Origin: Thalassotalea crassostreae
GTDB taxonomy: Bacteria; Pseudomonadota; Gammaproteobacteria; Enterobacterales; Alteromonadaceae
NCBI RefSeq assembly: GCF_001831495.1
Contig: NZ_CP017689.1
Location: 3,534,001-3,598,000 of the forward strand
Direction of reading: 5' to 3'
DNA length: 64,000 bases
The notes under the pieces were generated by a model that saw nothing but the letters and a program-made list of their open reading frames with translations, was not told the origin of the DNA and searched no databases. Shown here in pieces: positions 9,253-19,052 of the stretch (the stretch's first letter is position 1; every line of letters starts with the position of its first letter). A program made the translations under genes and the position numbers.

Positions 9253-10436
9253 TTGGCTGGTTTATCATGATGCTAATATTAGTATCGATTATATTGATCG
9301 GAGCGATCATAGTTAAAAAAAATCTACATCTGTGGTTACCACATTATCTTAAACGTAAGTTATTGGTAAAAAAAACTACACAGCAGCCAGTTCACTTAAT
9401 GTTTTGTTTTGTCGATCATTTTGAACCGCAATGGGGTAAAGATATCAGTATTGAGCAAGAGCGGAAACGCGTCGATGACTGGCATATTAATTACCCGAAG
9501 GTGGCAACAAAATACAAGGATGCTGATGGAGTTCATCCAATACATAGCTTTTTCTATCCTGAAGAAGAATATCGTTTTGAACATTTAGATAAAATTGCAG
9601 ATTTATGTTGCCAAGGACTTGGTGAAATTGAAGTACATTTGCATCATCACAACGATACTGAAGAAAATTTAACGCAGACACTGTTGAGCTTTACTCAAAC
9701 TTTGCACAATGATCATGGCGCCTTTACTTATGATGATGAAGGAAAAAAACTACAATACGCTTTTATTCATGGCAATTGGTGCTTAAATAACTCAAGACCA
9801 GACGGTACAATGTGTGGTGTCAATAATGAATTGGTCATTCTTAAGGATACGGGTTGTTTTGTTGATATGACATTCCCATCCGCACCAAGTGACACTCAAC
9901 CAGCGCTAGCTAATGAGATTTATTATGCGACTGATATCATTGGCCAACCTAAGTCACATGACAGAGGTACGCCTGTAGCCGTTAATAAAACCGAAAGCGG
10001 CGATCTAATGCTAATAACCGGCCCATTAGGTCTTAATTGGAAACATCGAAAGAAAGGCGTATTTCCACAAATAGAAAATGCAGATGTTCGCGGCAGTATG
10101 CCTGCAACTCCTGAACGAGTTGATTTGTGGGTTGATAGTGCAATCCATGTTAAAGGTAAACCAGAATGGCGATTTATTAAAATTCACACCCATGGCACAC
10201 AAGAAGAGTCTCAAGAAGCTTTGCTTGGTAAGTCATTCGAAGATATGTGCCAATATTTGCAGCAACATTACAACGATGGTGAAAAGTTTGTACTACACTA
10301 TGTTTCAGCGAGAGAAATGTACAATATCGTTAAAGCTGCAGAAAACAATGAGCAAGGTTCCCCTAATGAATATAGAAATTATTTAGTAGCAAAACCTAAC
10401 TATAAATCTAGTTATTATTCGGGCAACAAGGATTGA
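9249..10436 (+). CDS. Membrane-anchored NodB/polysaccharide-deacetylase-like protein
   Basis: The ATG at 9249 overlaps the GT2 stop codon as ATGA, a better start than the TTG 18 bases upstream. The 395-residue protein has one N-terminal anchor (about residues 1-25). The rest resembles a deacetylase-type barrel: FCFVDHFEPQWG near the start, IEVHLHHHND as a candidate metal-binding histidine cluster, FIHGNWCLNNSRPDG, and FIKIHTHGT. The canonical TFDDG motif is absent, so this is a divergent member or a related fold. Position next to a true NodB-type deacetylase suggests joint modification of the EPS. I do not assign an activity. Confidence 0.55.
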   Translation: MIGWFIMMLILVSIILIGAIIVKKNLHLWLPHYLKRKLLVKKTTQQPVHLMFCFVDHFEPQWGKDISIEQERKRVDDWHINYPKVATKYKDADGVHPIHSFFYPEEEYRFEHLDKIADLCCQGLGEIEVHLHHHNDTEENLTQTLLSFTQTLHNDHGAFTYDDEGKKLQYAFIHGNWCLNNSRPDGTMCGVNNELVILKDTGCFVDMTFPSAPSDTQPALANEIYYATDIIGQPKSHDRGTPVAVNKTESGDLMLITGPLGLNWKHRKKGVFPQIENADVRGSMPATPERVDLWVDSAIHVKGKPEWRFIKIHTHGTQEESQEALLGKSFEDMCQYLQQHYNDGEKFVLHYVSAREMYNIVKAAENNEQGSPNEYRNYLVAKPNYKSSYYSGNKD

Positions 10437-10440
10437 GTTG

Positions 10441-11463
10441 ATGGATTTTAAAGGAAAGCTATTTTCATATTCAGGGTTGAAGTCTATAAATTGGCGAACG
10501 CGGCCAAATGGGTTGTATTGTTTCAATTATCATCGAATAGGTGACTCTAACTGTGCTGAGTTTGATCCGAATGTATTTAGTTGTACAAAGGACGAATTTC
10601 ACCTACACCTTCAATTTTTCAAACAACACTTCACTTTAATTTCGATTGAACAGTTAAAAACCATAATTGACAGTAAGCAAAGCATAAATAAACGCTATGC
10701 CCTAATTACATTTGATGATGGTTACTTAGATAATTATCAACTCGCATTTCCAATATTAAAAGCAGAAAACGTGCCCGCAGTGTTTTTTATTGCTACTGAC
10801 TTCATAGATCAAAAAGTATTTCCTTGGTGGGATGAGACAGCTTGGATAATTAAGCATATTGATATTGACCAACAGTTTGTCGATTTTTGGCAATTACCAA
10901 ATGAGTTCTTATGTGCCAACGAAACTGAGCAAATTAGGCAAATATTGTTAAAGTTGAAAATAGAATCAGACCTATCTCTGCAACAAAAACTCATTGAACT
11001 CAATAAATTTGTTAAAGATAGTTCGGTTTTAGAGAAAAGAAAAAGATCGCTATTTATGTCTTGGGATATGCTACGAGAGGTAGAGGAAAGCGGCATTACA
11101 ATAGGTTCACAAACATGCAGTCATCAAGTTTTATCTCATTTGACAGAATCACAGCAAAAAACAGAAATACTTAACTCCAAACAAAGATTAGAGCAAGAAT
11201 TACAATCGCCAATATGCTGCTTTGCCTATCCTGTTGGTAGTGAAGATAGTTTTAACGACATTACTTTAGATCTATTAAAAAGCTCGGATTACACTATGGC
11301 ATTCACCTTTGTCTCCGGAGTCAATACCAAAGTTAGTTCTTCAAAATATACGTTATCTAGGTATTCTATTGATGGCAATTGTGACAAACGAAAAATTCAA
11401 ACTCAAGTTGCTAAAAATATATTTTTAGAGCGACTTAAGTCTTTATCGCCCTTTACCAAATAA
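10441..11463 (+). CDS. Polysaccharide deacetylase (NodB homology domain)
   Basis: I start at the ATG at 10441, four bases after the upstream stop, rather than the TTG three bases earlier. The 340-residue protein has the NodB signature: ALITFDDGYLDNYQLAFPIL (catalytic Asp and metal-binding Asp), VPAVFFIATDFID, then TIGSQTCSHQVLSHL with the H-x3-H-type metal site, and CFAYPVGS. Such enzymes remove N- or O-acetyl groups from polysaccharides. It ends the rightward run and overlaps the convergent sugar-transferase gene by 21 bases. The substrate is presumably the EPS of this locus; a central insertion of about 90 residues between the two motif blocks makes it longer than the minimal domain. Confidence 0.87.
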   Translation: MDFKGKLFSYSGLKSINWRTRPNGLYCFNYHRIGDSNCAEFDPNVFSCTKDEFHLHLQFFKQHFTLISIEQLKTIIDSKQSINKRYALITFDDGYLDNYQLAFPILKAENVPAVFFIATDFIDQKVFPWWDETAWIIKHIDIDQQFVDFWQLPNEFLCANETEQIRQILLKLKIESDLSLQQKLIELNKFVKDSSVLEKRKRSLFMSWDMLREVEESGITIGSQTCSHQVLSHLTESQQKTEILNSKQRLEQELQSPICCFAYPVGSEDSFNDITLDLLKSSDYTMAFTFVSGVNTKVSSSKYTLSRYSIDGNCDKRKIQTQVAKNIFLERLKSLSPFTK

Positions 11464-12834
11464 CACGATTTCGGTCGTTTGTATCAAAATAAGTAAATCG
11501 AATAAAAAACTACGATGTTTAATATAGTATAAATCGTATTTCAATTTTTCTACCGCATCATCATCGGTTGCGCCGTATGGATATTTCAATTGTGCCCATC
11601 CAGTCAATCCAGACTTAACGTTATGACGCTCTCTATAATATGGGATTATAGTATTTAAACGGTCTACAAATTCTGGTCGCTCTGGTCTAGGGCCAACAAA
11701 GCCCATATCAGAGGTTATTACGTTATAAATTTGTGGCAATTCATCAATACGATACTTACGAATAATTCGGCCTACTGTAGTCACCCTATCGTCGTTAGTT
11801 GTTGCCCATTTGGGCCCATTTTTTTCAGCATCGACTGCCATTGAACGAAACTTGACGATATTAAATATTTTACCATTAAGGCCAACTCTTTCTTGCCAAT
11901 AAAAACACGGCGCAGACCACCCATCTTCCATTTTTATTGCCAATACAGTTAACAACATCAAAGGCCAAGTGAATATAAATAACAACACTGCTAAACCAGC
12001 ATTAAACAGCCAATCGAGTGAATTTCTAAGATCATTATTGGAATAAAAACCTTGAGAATAGATAACCCAACTCGGGTAGATCAGGTTTACTGCTATCTGC
12101 CCAGTTTCACGTTCAAAAAAATCTAATATTTCAGATACTTGCACACCTCGAAGTTTGCATGCAAAAAGCTCTTCGACTGGTAAGGTGGCTCGGCGCTCAT
12201 CAGTTGCTACAACAATTTCATGAACTTGATTTTTAATCACGTAATCAATTAGTGAACCTTTTATATTTACTTTATGGCTCGACTTAATTTCAGCATCTAG
12301 ATCACCTGGCATTTCTATAAACCCGAGTAAATTAAAACCTTGACGATCTATTTCACGGCGCATTCTATTTTCGATAATAAGTGCTCGCTGCCCTGCTCCT
12401 AAAACAATCACATTACGTTTAGCAAAACCTAAAACATTAAATTTGATTAATATGAGTCGAACCGCAATACTCAACACAAAAGAGTATAAACACGAATCAA
12501 AAATGATTTGCATGGTGAGCAATTGGTTATTTGTAAATTGCAGCAATACATTTAAAACAAGTAAACTTATTGCGATAGCTAGCAATATGCGACGGAAAAT
12601 ACCCCAAAACTTTGTTCTGAGCTTGCTTTTGTACAAGCCGACACCAAGAAATGAAAGCTGACAAACAAATATATATAAAACTGAACTGCCAATAAAATTG
12701 ACATTCAATTCGCGAGAAACGGTTAATGATACGGCTAACGCAAACGCGCTAAAAAAAATAGCAACGTCCACACATAACAGCATCTTCACCATAATAGAGG
12801 AGAAGTTAGAGTTATTATTTTGCAAAAAACACAC
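11443..12834 (-). CDS. Initiating undecaprenyl-phosphate sugar-1-phosphate transferase (WcaJ/EpsB-like)
   Basis: The 463-residue protein has four to five N-terminal membrane helices, a CoA-binding-like middle domain (RNVIVLGAGQRALIIENRMRR split across about 140-160), another helix near 275-300 and the C-terminal bacterial sugar transferase domain (PF02397) with KFRSMAVDAEKNGPKWA, DDRVTTVGRIIRKYRIDELPQ and DMGFVGPRPERPEF. This layout matches the sugar transferase subfamily of PEP-CTERM loci (EpsB_2 type). It begins EPS synthesis by loading the first sugar phosphate onto undecaprenyl phosphate. The start shown is GTG without a good ribosome site; an ATG about 14 codons in is a possible alternative. 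Divergent from the export operon across 255 bases. Confidence 0.9.
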   Translation of the reverse strand: MCFLQNNNSNFSSIMVKMLLCVDVAIFFSAFALAVSLTVSRELNVNFIGSSVLYIFVCQLSFLGVGLYKSKLRTKFWGIFRRILLAIAISLLVLNVLLQFTNNQLLTMQIIFDSCLYSFVLSIAVRLILIKFNVLGFAKRNVIVLGAGQRALIIENRMRREIDRQGFNLLGFIEMPGDLDAEIKSSHKVNIKGSLIDYVIKNQVHEIVVATDERRATLPVEELFACKLRGVQVSEILDFFERETGQIAVNLIYPSWVIYSQGFYSNNDLRNSLDWLFNAGLAVLLFIFTWPLMLLTVLAIKMEDGWSAPCFYWQERVGLNGKIFNIVKFRSMAVDAEKNGPKWATTNDDRVTTVGRIIRKYRIDELPQIYNVITSDMGFVGPRPERPEFVDRLNTIIPYYRERHNVKSGLTGWAQLKYPYGATDDDAVEKLKYDLYYIKHRSFLFDLLILIQTTEIVLFGKGR

Positions 12835-13089
12835 CTAATGTATTAGTTAAAATATCGACATCCTGTCGTATTATTATTATTTGTTTTACTATCTCTAGTT
12901 TTTTATTTTTATGAGTATTTTTTATACTTATTTTTACCCATTCACTTCTTATCATAGTCGAGCAAAAAAATAATATCTGCATTTTTGTACATTTTTTGCT
13001 TATTTTTTAGTTTAATTCTATGATTTTGAGGCTCATTGAACTAATCTAAGTAAAAGTAATAATAATTAAGTAATTTAAGGCTTTACCCT

Positions 13090-13728
13090 ATGCACAAGTG
13101 TTTTTCATTGATGAAAGCAGGTCTAGTTACCGGTATTTTTAGCAGTATGTTATTTGCATGTTCAAGTGGCCATACACTTCCTTCTGCAACTATTTATCCA
13201 GCAAAAACAGATACCGCAGCTTCATATAACTACTTAATCGGTCCAGGTGACACAGTAAACATCTTCGTATGGCGCAATCAAGATGTATCTGGCAGCTTCA
13301 TTGTGCGCCCGGATGGCAAAATCACAACATCATTGGTGGAAGATATTCCTGCATCAGGTAAAACTCCGACGCAATTGGCTAGAGCGATTGAGGAAAGATT
13401 ATCGACTTACCTAAGAGAGCCTATTGTAACTGTGACAGTAAATAATTTTGTTGGTCCTTACAGTGAACAAATTCGGGTTATTGGTGAAGCTGCACAGCCT
13501 ATGGCGGTTTCCTACGGTAAAAATATGACGCTGTTGGATGTTATTATTGCTGTTGGCGGTTTAACGGAATTTGCTGATGGTAACGATGCTGTATTAGTTC
13601 GAATCGAAAATGGCAAACAACGCCAATATCAATTATTAATTGAAGATCTTATAAACGCCGGCGATATCTCAGCAAACGTTGATGTTTTACCAGGCGATAT
13701 TATTGTAATCCCAGAAGCTTGGTTTTAA
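13090..13728 (+). CDS. Polysaccharide export lipoprotein, PEP-CTERM locus type (Wza-like)
   Basis: The 212-residue protein has a lipoprotein signal peptide with lipobox LFAC (acylated C24). The Poly_export domain begins at YLIGPGDTVNIFVW (about 49-62) and is followed by a SLBB-like domain with IRVIGEAAQPMAVSYG. It is short compared with Wza (379 residues) and matches the export proteins of PEP-CTERM loci. It should form the periplasmic/outer-membrane channel part of the EPS exporter. It opens a rightward operon of five genes; the AT-rich 255-base gap before it must carry the promoter, though no clear consensus hexamers stand out. Confidence 0.92.
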   Translation: MHKCFSLMKAGLVTGIFSSMLFACSSGHTLPSATIYPAKTDTAASYNYLIGPGDTVNIFVWRNQDVSGSFIVRPDGKITTSLVEDIPASGKTPTQLARAIEERLSTYLREPIVTVTVNNFVGPYSEQIRVIGEAAQPMAVSYGKNMTLLDVIIAVGGLTEFADGNDAVLVRIENGKQRQYQLLIEDLINAGDISANVDVLPGDIIVIPEAWF

Positions 13729-13783
13729 ACAAGCAATCATTTCATAAGTAAGTAAATAAGAATAAAAATAAAGAAGTCCTTTT

Positions 13784-15370
13784 ATGCATGAACAAATTGA
13801 AAAATTAAAGGAAATGCTACTTGGTGTCTGGGCCAAGAAGCATTTCATTATCATCTCTACTTGGTTAATTTGCCCGATAGGTTGGTTTTTCGTTTCTTCA
13901 CTACCTGACCAATATGAAGCCGAAGCCAGAGTTTATGTCGATACCCAATCTTTACTTCGACCTTTAATGAAAGGTCTGATGGTCGAAACAGATCCAAATA
14001 CACAAATTCGTTTAATGGTGAAAACCTTATTGTCGAGGCCTAATCTTGAACGTATCGCTCGTATGAACGATTTAGATCTGATGGCAAAAGATGTAGATGA
14101 ATTCGACGATATGGTACAAGACCTAAAAAACGATATAAAGATCTCAAGTGCTCGAAAAGAGAATATTTTTACTTTAACCATTCAAGAAAAGAGCCCGCAA
14201 CTTGCCAAAAATATCGTGCAAGCGGCATTAACAGTATTTATTGAAAATACTTTAGGTGAAACTAGAAATGACACAGATACAGCACAAAAATTTCTGAAGC
14301 AACAAATTGAAGATTATGAAACAAAGCTTCAACTTGCTGAGCAAAGGCTGACTCAGTTCAAGCAAAAATACTCTGGTATTATGCCAAGCGACTCAAACAG
14401 TTTCTACGCGGCTTTAGATAATGCCAAGCGCTTGCTAAAAGCAACGAATTTACAATTATTGGAAACTCAAACGAGACTTGCCTCTGCCAAAGCACAGCTA
14501 AATAGAGAAGGCTCGAGCGGAAAATCAGTGTCTGATAATGTCATCGAAGAAAACTCTATTACGACAACTTATGATGAAAGCATATTGAAAATGCAAGCAC
14601 AGCTTGACGATCTATTGATTAGTTACACCGAGCGTCACCCTGATGTAAAAGAGTTAACTCGTCGTTTAGGAGAATTGAAAAAACTGCGTAGAGAAGAACT
14701 GAATAATTATTACAGCATTGATTCTAATGATTCGGAAAACGCTAATTCAACCAATCAAAACCCTGTTTATCAGGCAATGAGAATTCAAGTAAATCAGCTA
14801 GAAAATGAAGTCGCATCATTACAGGTGAGAGTCAACGATTATCAAACGGAAGTTAACCTGCTAAATGATAAAATTCATGTATTGCCAGAAGTAGAAGCCG
14901 AATTATCAGGCTTAAACCGCGATTATGAAATTAACAAACAGAAATTTGAAGAATTGCTTTCTCGCAGAGAAACGGCATCACTAGCAAAACAAGCTGATGC
15001 AACTTCAGATAAAATTCAATTTAGAGTCATAGATCCGCCGCGAGCACCAATTACACCAGCAGGACCTAAACGTATTCTATTTTTCTTTGCGGTACTAATA
15101 GCGGCTATCGGCATAGGAATAGGCGCTGCCATCTTGAGCATTCAAATTAATCCTATTGTCTTGTCGGCAAGTCAACTTGCAAGAACCACACAAATACCTA
15201 TTTTCGGAATAGTAGGTGCGTCGCCAACTCTTGGCCTAGAGCAAAAAAATAGGAAAAGCACTCGTTGGTTTATTATTTCTAATACCGCCTTACTATTGTT
15301 ATTAATGATGCTGATTGCATATTTTATTGCGCCAGATTTAATTCAAGCGCCACTGAAAAGGATTTTTTAA
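13784..15370 (+). CDS. Polysaccharide chain-length determinant / co-polymerase, PEP-CTERM locus type
   Basis: The 528-residue protein has a Wzz domain: N-terminal membrane helix at about 19-37, then EAEARVYVDTQSLLRPLMKG, a long coiled-coil periplasmic region (about 160-390), the proline-rich RVIDPPRAPITPAGPKR before the second membrane helix, and a further C-terminal helix near 490-515. The length and final hydrophobic segment fit the exosortase-associated chain-length family. It controls EPS chain length and should partner the separate tyrosine autokinase encoded one base downstream, since it lacks a kinase domain itself. Confidence 0.92.
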   Translation: MHEQIEKLKEMLLGVWAKKHFIIISTWLICPIGWFFVSSLPDQYEAEARVYVDTQSLLRPLMKGLMVETDPNTQIRLMVKTLLSRPNLERIARMNDLDLMAKDVDEFDDMVQDLKNDIKISSARKENIFTLTIQEKSPQLAKNIVQAALTVFIENTLGETRNDTDTAQKFLKQQIEDYETKLQLAEQRLTQFKQKYSGIMPSDSNSFYAALDNAKRLLKATNLQLLETQTRLASAKAQLNREGSSGKSVSDNVIEENSITTTYDESILKMQAQLDDLLISYTERHPDVKELTRRLGELKKLRREELNNYYSIDSNDSENANSTNQNPVYQAMRIQVNQLENEVASLQVRVNDYQTEVNLLNDKIHVLPEVEAELSGLNRDYEINKQKFEELLSRRETASLAKQADATSDKIQFRVIDPPRAPITPAGPKRILFFFAVLIAAIGIGIGAAILSIQINPIVLSASQLARTTQIPIFGIVGASPTLGLEQKNRKSTRWFIISNTALLLLLMMLIAYFIAPDLIQAPLKRIF

Positions 15371-15371
15371 A

Positions 15372-16385
15372 ATGTCGACTATAGAACAGGCATTAGCAAA
15401 AAAACGAGCTGGTGAAAAGAAAGTAGATGCCATTGAGCCAGAGAAAAAGATAGAGGAATCAGTGGACACCTCACCTGATCCTGCTGACGTTGACGCGTCC
15501 GACGCCAATAATTCAGATGATATCTACACAGAACACAGAAATTCAGAAGGAAAAGCTGACGATATTGTGACGGAGAGTGCTACAGTAGAAAATACAAAAG
15601 TAGAAAACACGGCTGAAGATACTTCGACCAACAATGATAAAAAGTTCTTGGATATTGATCTTGCTGAACTAGAAAGGAAACAATTTATTGTTCCTGAGGT
15701 GTCAAACAAGCGTAATAAATTGAATGAAGAATTTAGACAAATCAAACGAAAGTTGATTAATAATGCGTTTGGCCCGGTATCAAAAACCCTCGATTTTCCT
15801 AATTTAATCATGGTCACTAGTGCTTTACCAAATGAAGGAAAGACATTTATTTCAATCAATTTAGCACTGAGTATTGCGTTAGAGCAGGATAAAACGGTTT
15901 TATTGGTTGATGCAGACATCCTAAAGCCTAGTATTCTTAGAGAGTGTGGCTTAACTTCAAAGCCAGGTTTAATTGAGTACTTACTTGGTGGAATAGACAA
16001 TGCCGGGGATATCATTTATCAAACAAATATCGATAAACTCAAAATTATTCCTGCCGGAAAACCGCATCATTTATCAAATGAACTATTAGCAAGTGAGCGA
16101 ATGGCAACACTCGCCAAGGAATTGTCAACCCGATACCCTGATCGTATAGTCATTTTCGACTCGCCACCGATTCTTGGCGTTACCGAAACCCCTGTTTTAG
16201 CGCGCCTAATGGGACAAGCACTCATTGCCGTTGAAGAAAATAAAACATCTCTACAGCATGTAGAATCCGCGGCGTCATTATTGCACGAAGAATTAGCAAC
16301 AGGCTTAGTGCTTAATAAGTCGCTAAATTCACAAAAAGAAACTTATGGTTATTACGGTTACGGCTATGGTATTAAAGCTGAGTAG
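15372..16385 (+). CDS. Cytoplasmic tyrosine autokinase of the EPS locus (CpsD/BY-kinase type)
   Basis: The 337-residue protein has an acidic, low-complexity N-terminus (about 20-95), then a BY-kinase domain: Walker A TSALPNEGKTF (K157), Walker A' VLLVDADILKPS, and Walker B RIVIFDSPPILG. The C-terminus is a tyrosine cluster, ETYGYYGYGYG, the autophosphorylated tail of these kinases. It follows the chain-length gene after one base, as in other PEP-CTERM loci where kinase and Wzz domain are split into two proteins. Phosphorylation state is expected to regulate polymer assembly. Its last codons overlap the next gene by 20 bases. Confidence 0.93.
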   Translation: MSTIEQALAKKRAGEKKVDAIEPEKKIEESVDTSPDPADVDASDANNSDDIYTEHRNSEGKADDIVTESATVENTKVENTAEDTSTNNDKKFLDIDLAELERKQFIVPEVSNKRNKLNEEFRQIKRKLINNAFGPVSKTLDFPNLIMVTSALPNEGKTFISINLALSIALEQDKTVLLVDADILKPSILRECGLTSKPGLIEYLLGGIDNAGDIIYQTNIDKLKIIPAGKPHHLSNELLASERMATLAKELSTRYPDRIVIFDSPPILGVTETPVLARLMGQALIAVEENKTSLQHVESAASLLHEELATGLVLNKSLNSQKETYGYYGYGYGIKAE

Positions 16386-17958
16386 TCGTCTCGCTTGTTG
16401 CGCACTAATACTCACTTGTTGGTCAAGCAGCGCCAGTGAGTTAGTAATAACGCCACGTGTTGGAATTGAAGCAATACACACTGACAATGTTACCTTAGCC
16501 GAAAACGATAAAGAATCATCGCTAGTTTCAATGGTTAAGCCTGGTATTAACCTAACATTTGTCGGTGCAAGAGCTAATCTTGAGCTCGATTACGAATACA
16601 GTAAAGCTTATTACAGCCACGATCATGATTTAGATAATCACTTTAATGAATTAGCCATGTCATCAAGCTTGGAGTTAAAGCCAAAAGGTTTATCAATTTT
16701 TGCTCAGGGTTCAATTAGAAATGTCAGTCGAAACACTGCTCGAAACTCCATTGCAGACATAGTTAGTGGTGATACCGTAGAATTTAAGTCGGTGAATACC
16801 GGACTCGCATACAACACCCGCTCAAGCGCATTTATTATTGATTCCACAATCGCTTACAGTAAAAGTAGTGCTGATGACGGTATTGGTAACCGTGAAGGCT
16901 ATGTCGCCAACTTAAAGAGTCAAAACGGTAGAAGCGCAGACGTAATATTTTGGGATATCAATGGTAATTATAGCGATTATGAAAGTGACCAAAATACAGG
17001 TCGGTTTTATACTGCTGAAGCCATTGTAGGTTGGATTACGTCATATAAAATAAACCCTTTTATTCGCTATTATGATGAAGACACCAGTGGTAATCTTCAA
17101 ACCCAAAATATACAAGGTACTTCATCTATTGGTGCTGGGGTGCGCTGGTTAGCATCAAAGCATTTACAGTTAGAGGTAGCCTATAATGCCGTTGATGAAG
17201 AGTCAGAAGCGATTGGCGATGTATCAGCCAAACAAGAAGATTATTATAGTGCGAGCGTCAAATGGCAACCCTCTTCTCGTTCAAGTTTAGATGCCCGTTA
17301 TTACCAACGTTTTTTTGGTGAGGCATATCAACTCAATGCCACTCATGGTAGTAAACGAATTACTAGTACAGCTACATACAACGAATCTTTAGACGTGTTC
17401 GATCGATTCGAATTAGTACCTTCTGAACTACAAGAGGTTTGGTGTTTGGCTGATGATATAACCAATATTGACCAATGTTTGTTAGCACCTGGCGAAAACA
17501 CTAATTTAGATGACTATTTACTTGTTGGCGAAGTAGAAGTTTTAACACCGGAGCAAGCGGATTATTTTGTATTGAATAAACAATTCAATTTTACCAGTAC
17601 ATTGGCACTAAAAAGAACTGATTACTCAATATCCTTTGGCAAACAGAAGCGTGAAAATCTAGATCTGGAAAGTTACGATGAGTATGAATCGGCACGGTTT
17701 AATATTAGTCGTAAAACAAGTAAAGTCAGCGAATTATCAATTTACGCAGCGATAAACAAAAACAACCTAGGCAATGGTAATCCACAATCAATTTCACAAA
17801 TTGACTATTACCACAGTTATGGTGCTAGTTTTGAACAAAATTTGAATCGAAGTTTAGTCATTACCTATTCATTGCTGCACTTGAATCGAAATTCCAATAG
17901 ATTAGATTATAATTACGAAGAAAATCGCCTTTCATTATCCTTGGTCAAAAATTTTTAG
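16366..17958 (+). CDS. Predicted outer-membrane beta-barrel protein of the PEP-CTERM EPS locus (TIGR03016-like)
   Basis: I start at the ATG at 16366 (MVLKLSSRLACC), which gives a compact signal peptide ending near SSSAS; an in-frame ATG lies 21 bases upstream. The mature part (about 505 residues) is made of alternating beta-strand-like segments and ends LSLVKNF, a terminal aromatic typical of outer-membrane barrels. Size, position between tyrosine kinase and secretion ATPase, and the GVEAxxTDNV-like early segment (GIEAIHTDNVTLAEND) match the conserved uncharacterised protein of these loci. It probably forms the outer-membrane port or secretin-like element for EPS; this is inferred. It overlaps the kinase gene by 20 bases. 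Confidence 0.82.
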   Translation: MVLKLSSRLACCALILTCWSSSASELVITPRVGIEAIHTDNVTLAENDKESSLVSMVKPGINLTFVGARANLELDYEYSKAYYSHDHDLDNHFNELAMSSSLELKPKGLSIFAQGSIRNVSRNTARNSIADIVSGDTVEFKSVNTGLAYNTRSSAFIIDSTIAYSKSSADDGIGNREGYVANLKSQNGRSADVIFWDINGNYSDYESDQNTGRFYTAEAIVGWITSYKINPFIRYYDEDTSGNLQTQNIQGTSSIGAGVRWLASKHLQLEVAYNAVDEESEAIGDVSAKQEDYYSASVKWQPSSRSSLDARYYQRFFGEAYQLNATHGSKRITSTATYNESLDVFDRFELVPSELQEVWCLADDITNIDQCLLAPGENTNLDDYLLVGEVEVLTPEQADYFVLNKQFNFTSTLALKRTDYSISFGKQKRENLDLESYDEYESARFNISRKTSKVSELSIYAAINKNNLGNGNPQSISQIDYYHSYGASFEQNLNRSLVITYSLLHLNRNSNRLDYNYEENRLSLSLVKNF

Positions 17959-17959
17959 T

Positions 17960-19024
17960 ATGTACGAAGAACATTTTCATTTATCAAACAAACCGTTTCA
18001 GTTAAGTCCTGATCCACGTTTTTTCTTTGCCTCCAACAAGCACCAACAAGCACTTTCTTATTTACAGTATGGACTTGAACAAGGTGAAGGTTTTATTGTT
18101 ATCACCGGCCCTATAGGCTGCGGCAAAACGACGATTGCTAAAAACTTAGTTCAAACAATTGATGGGTCTAATATTCAAGCCATAGAAATTGTAACCAGTA
18201 ACTTAAGTCCGGACGACTTACTTGGTGTTATCTTGCAAAAACTCGGTCTTAGTGCAAAAGATTCAAGTAAAGCAGAAATGTTGAGGTCTATTGAACAACA
18301 CTTAATCTATCAATTTAATAACGACAAAAGAGTGTTGTTGCTAGTCGATGAAGCACAAAATTTACCAATAGAAAGCGTTGAAGAATTGCGTATGCTGTCG
18401 AATTTCCAGCTCTACGACAAACCACTTATTCAAAGTTTTTTACTAGGACAGGAAGAGCTTAAAGAGATAATCCAAAGCCCCAAAATGGAACAGTTTCGAC
18501 AAAGAATCATCGCTTCTTGTCACTTAAAGCCTTTTAATGAACAAGAAACAAAACAATATATCAATCATCGCCTATCACTGGCTGGCAGCGAACAAAAAGA
18601 GATGTTCAGTGCTGACTGCTTTGCAGTAATTAATACAATTACTGGCGGTATTCCTAGAAAGATAAATCAACTGATGGATAGGGTATTACTGTTCGGCTAC
18701 TTAAATGACTTGCAGAAATTCTCCAAATCAGACATAGAATCAGTGGTTTCCGAAATGAGTGACGAAATGAGTGCATCGTTAACTCAATCTGAAGTTGGCC
18801 TCGAAACTCAAACTGAAACACTAACCGAAACAAATCTTGATAGTTCACAGTCATATTCTGGTATAGAGCATGGTTTTGTAGAAGTTGCCCGCAACTTAGC
18901 CGACGTTGCTGAATTTTTGCAAGAAAACATCGATGCTAAAGTAAAGCTAAATCGCTATTTAGACAAGCTCATTAAGCAAAAAAACATTGCCATTAGCAAA
19001 CATGATTTGGGGGAAATGGACTAG
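17960..19024 (+). CDS. Secretion ATPase of the PEP-CTERM EPS locus (ExeA-like AAA)
   Basis: The 354-residue protein begins YEEHFHLSNKPFQLSPDPRF, the hallmark of the ExeA/PEP-CTERM ATPase family. It has Walker A GPIGCGKTT (50-58), Walker B VLLLVDEAQN (125-134) and a sensor region with GGIPRKINQL. The C-terminal 80 residues are acidic and then lysine-rich, without a peptidoglycan-binding domain. It is last in the export operon, one base after the barrel gene. The family is assumed to energise assembly or secretion of EPS components; the mechanism has not been shown. It converges on prsR with 28 bases between them. Confidence 0.9.
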   Translation: MYEEHFHLSNKPFQLSPDPRFFFASNKHQQALSYLQYGLEQGEGFIVITGPIGCGKTTIAKNLVQTIDGSNIQAIEIVTSNLSPDDLLGVILQKLGLSAKDSSKAEMLRSIEQHLIYQFNNDKRVLLLVDEAQNLPIESVEELRMLSNFQLYDKPLIQSFLLGQEELKEIIQSPKMEQFRQRIIASCHLKPFNEQETKQYINHRLSLAGSEQKEMFSADCFAVINTITGGIPRKINQLMDRVLLFGYLNDLQKFSKSDIESVVSEMSDEMSASLTQSEVGLETQTETLTETNLDSSQSYSGIEHGFVEVARNLADVAEFLQENIDAKVKLNRYLDKLIKQKNIAISKHDLGEMD

Positions 19025-19052
19025 TTCGTAAGTCCATTTAACTTATCCCCAC

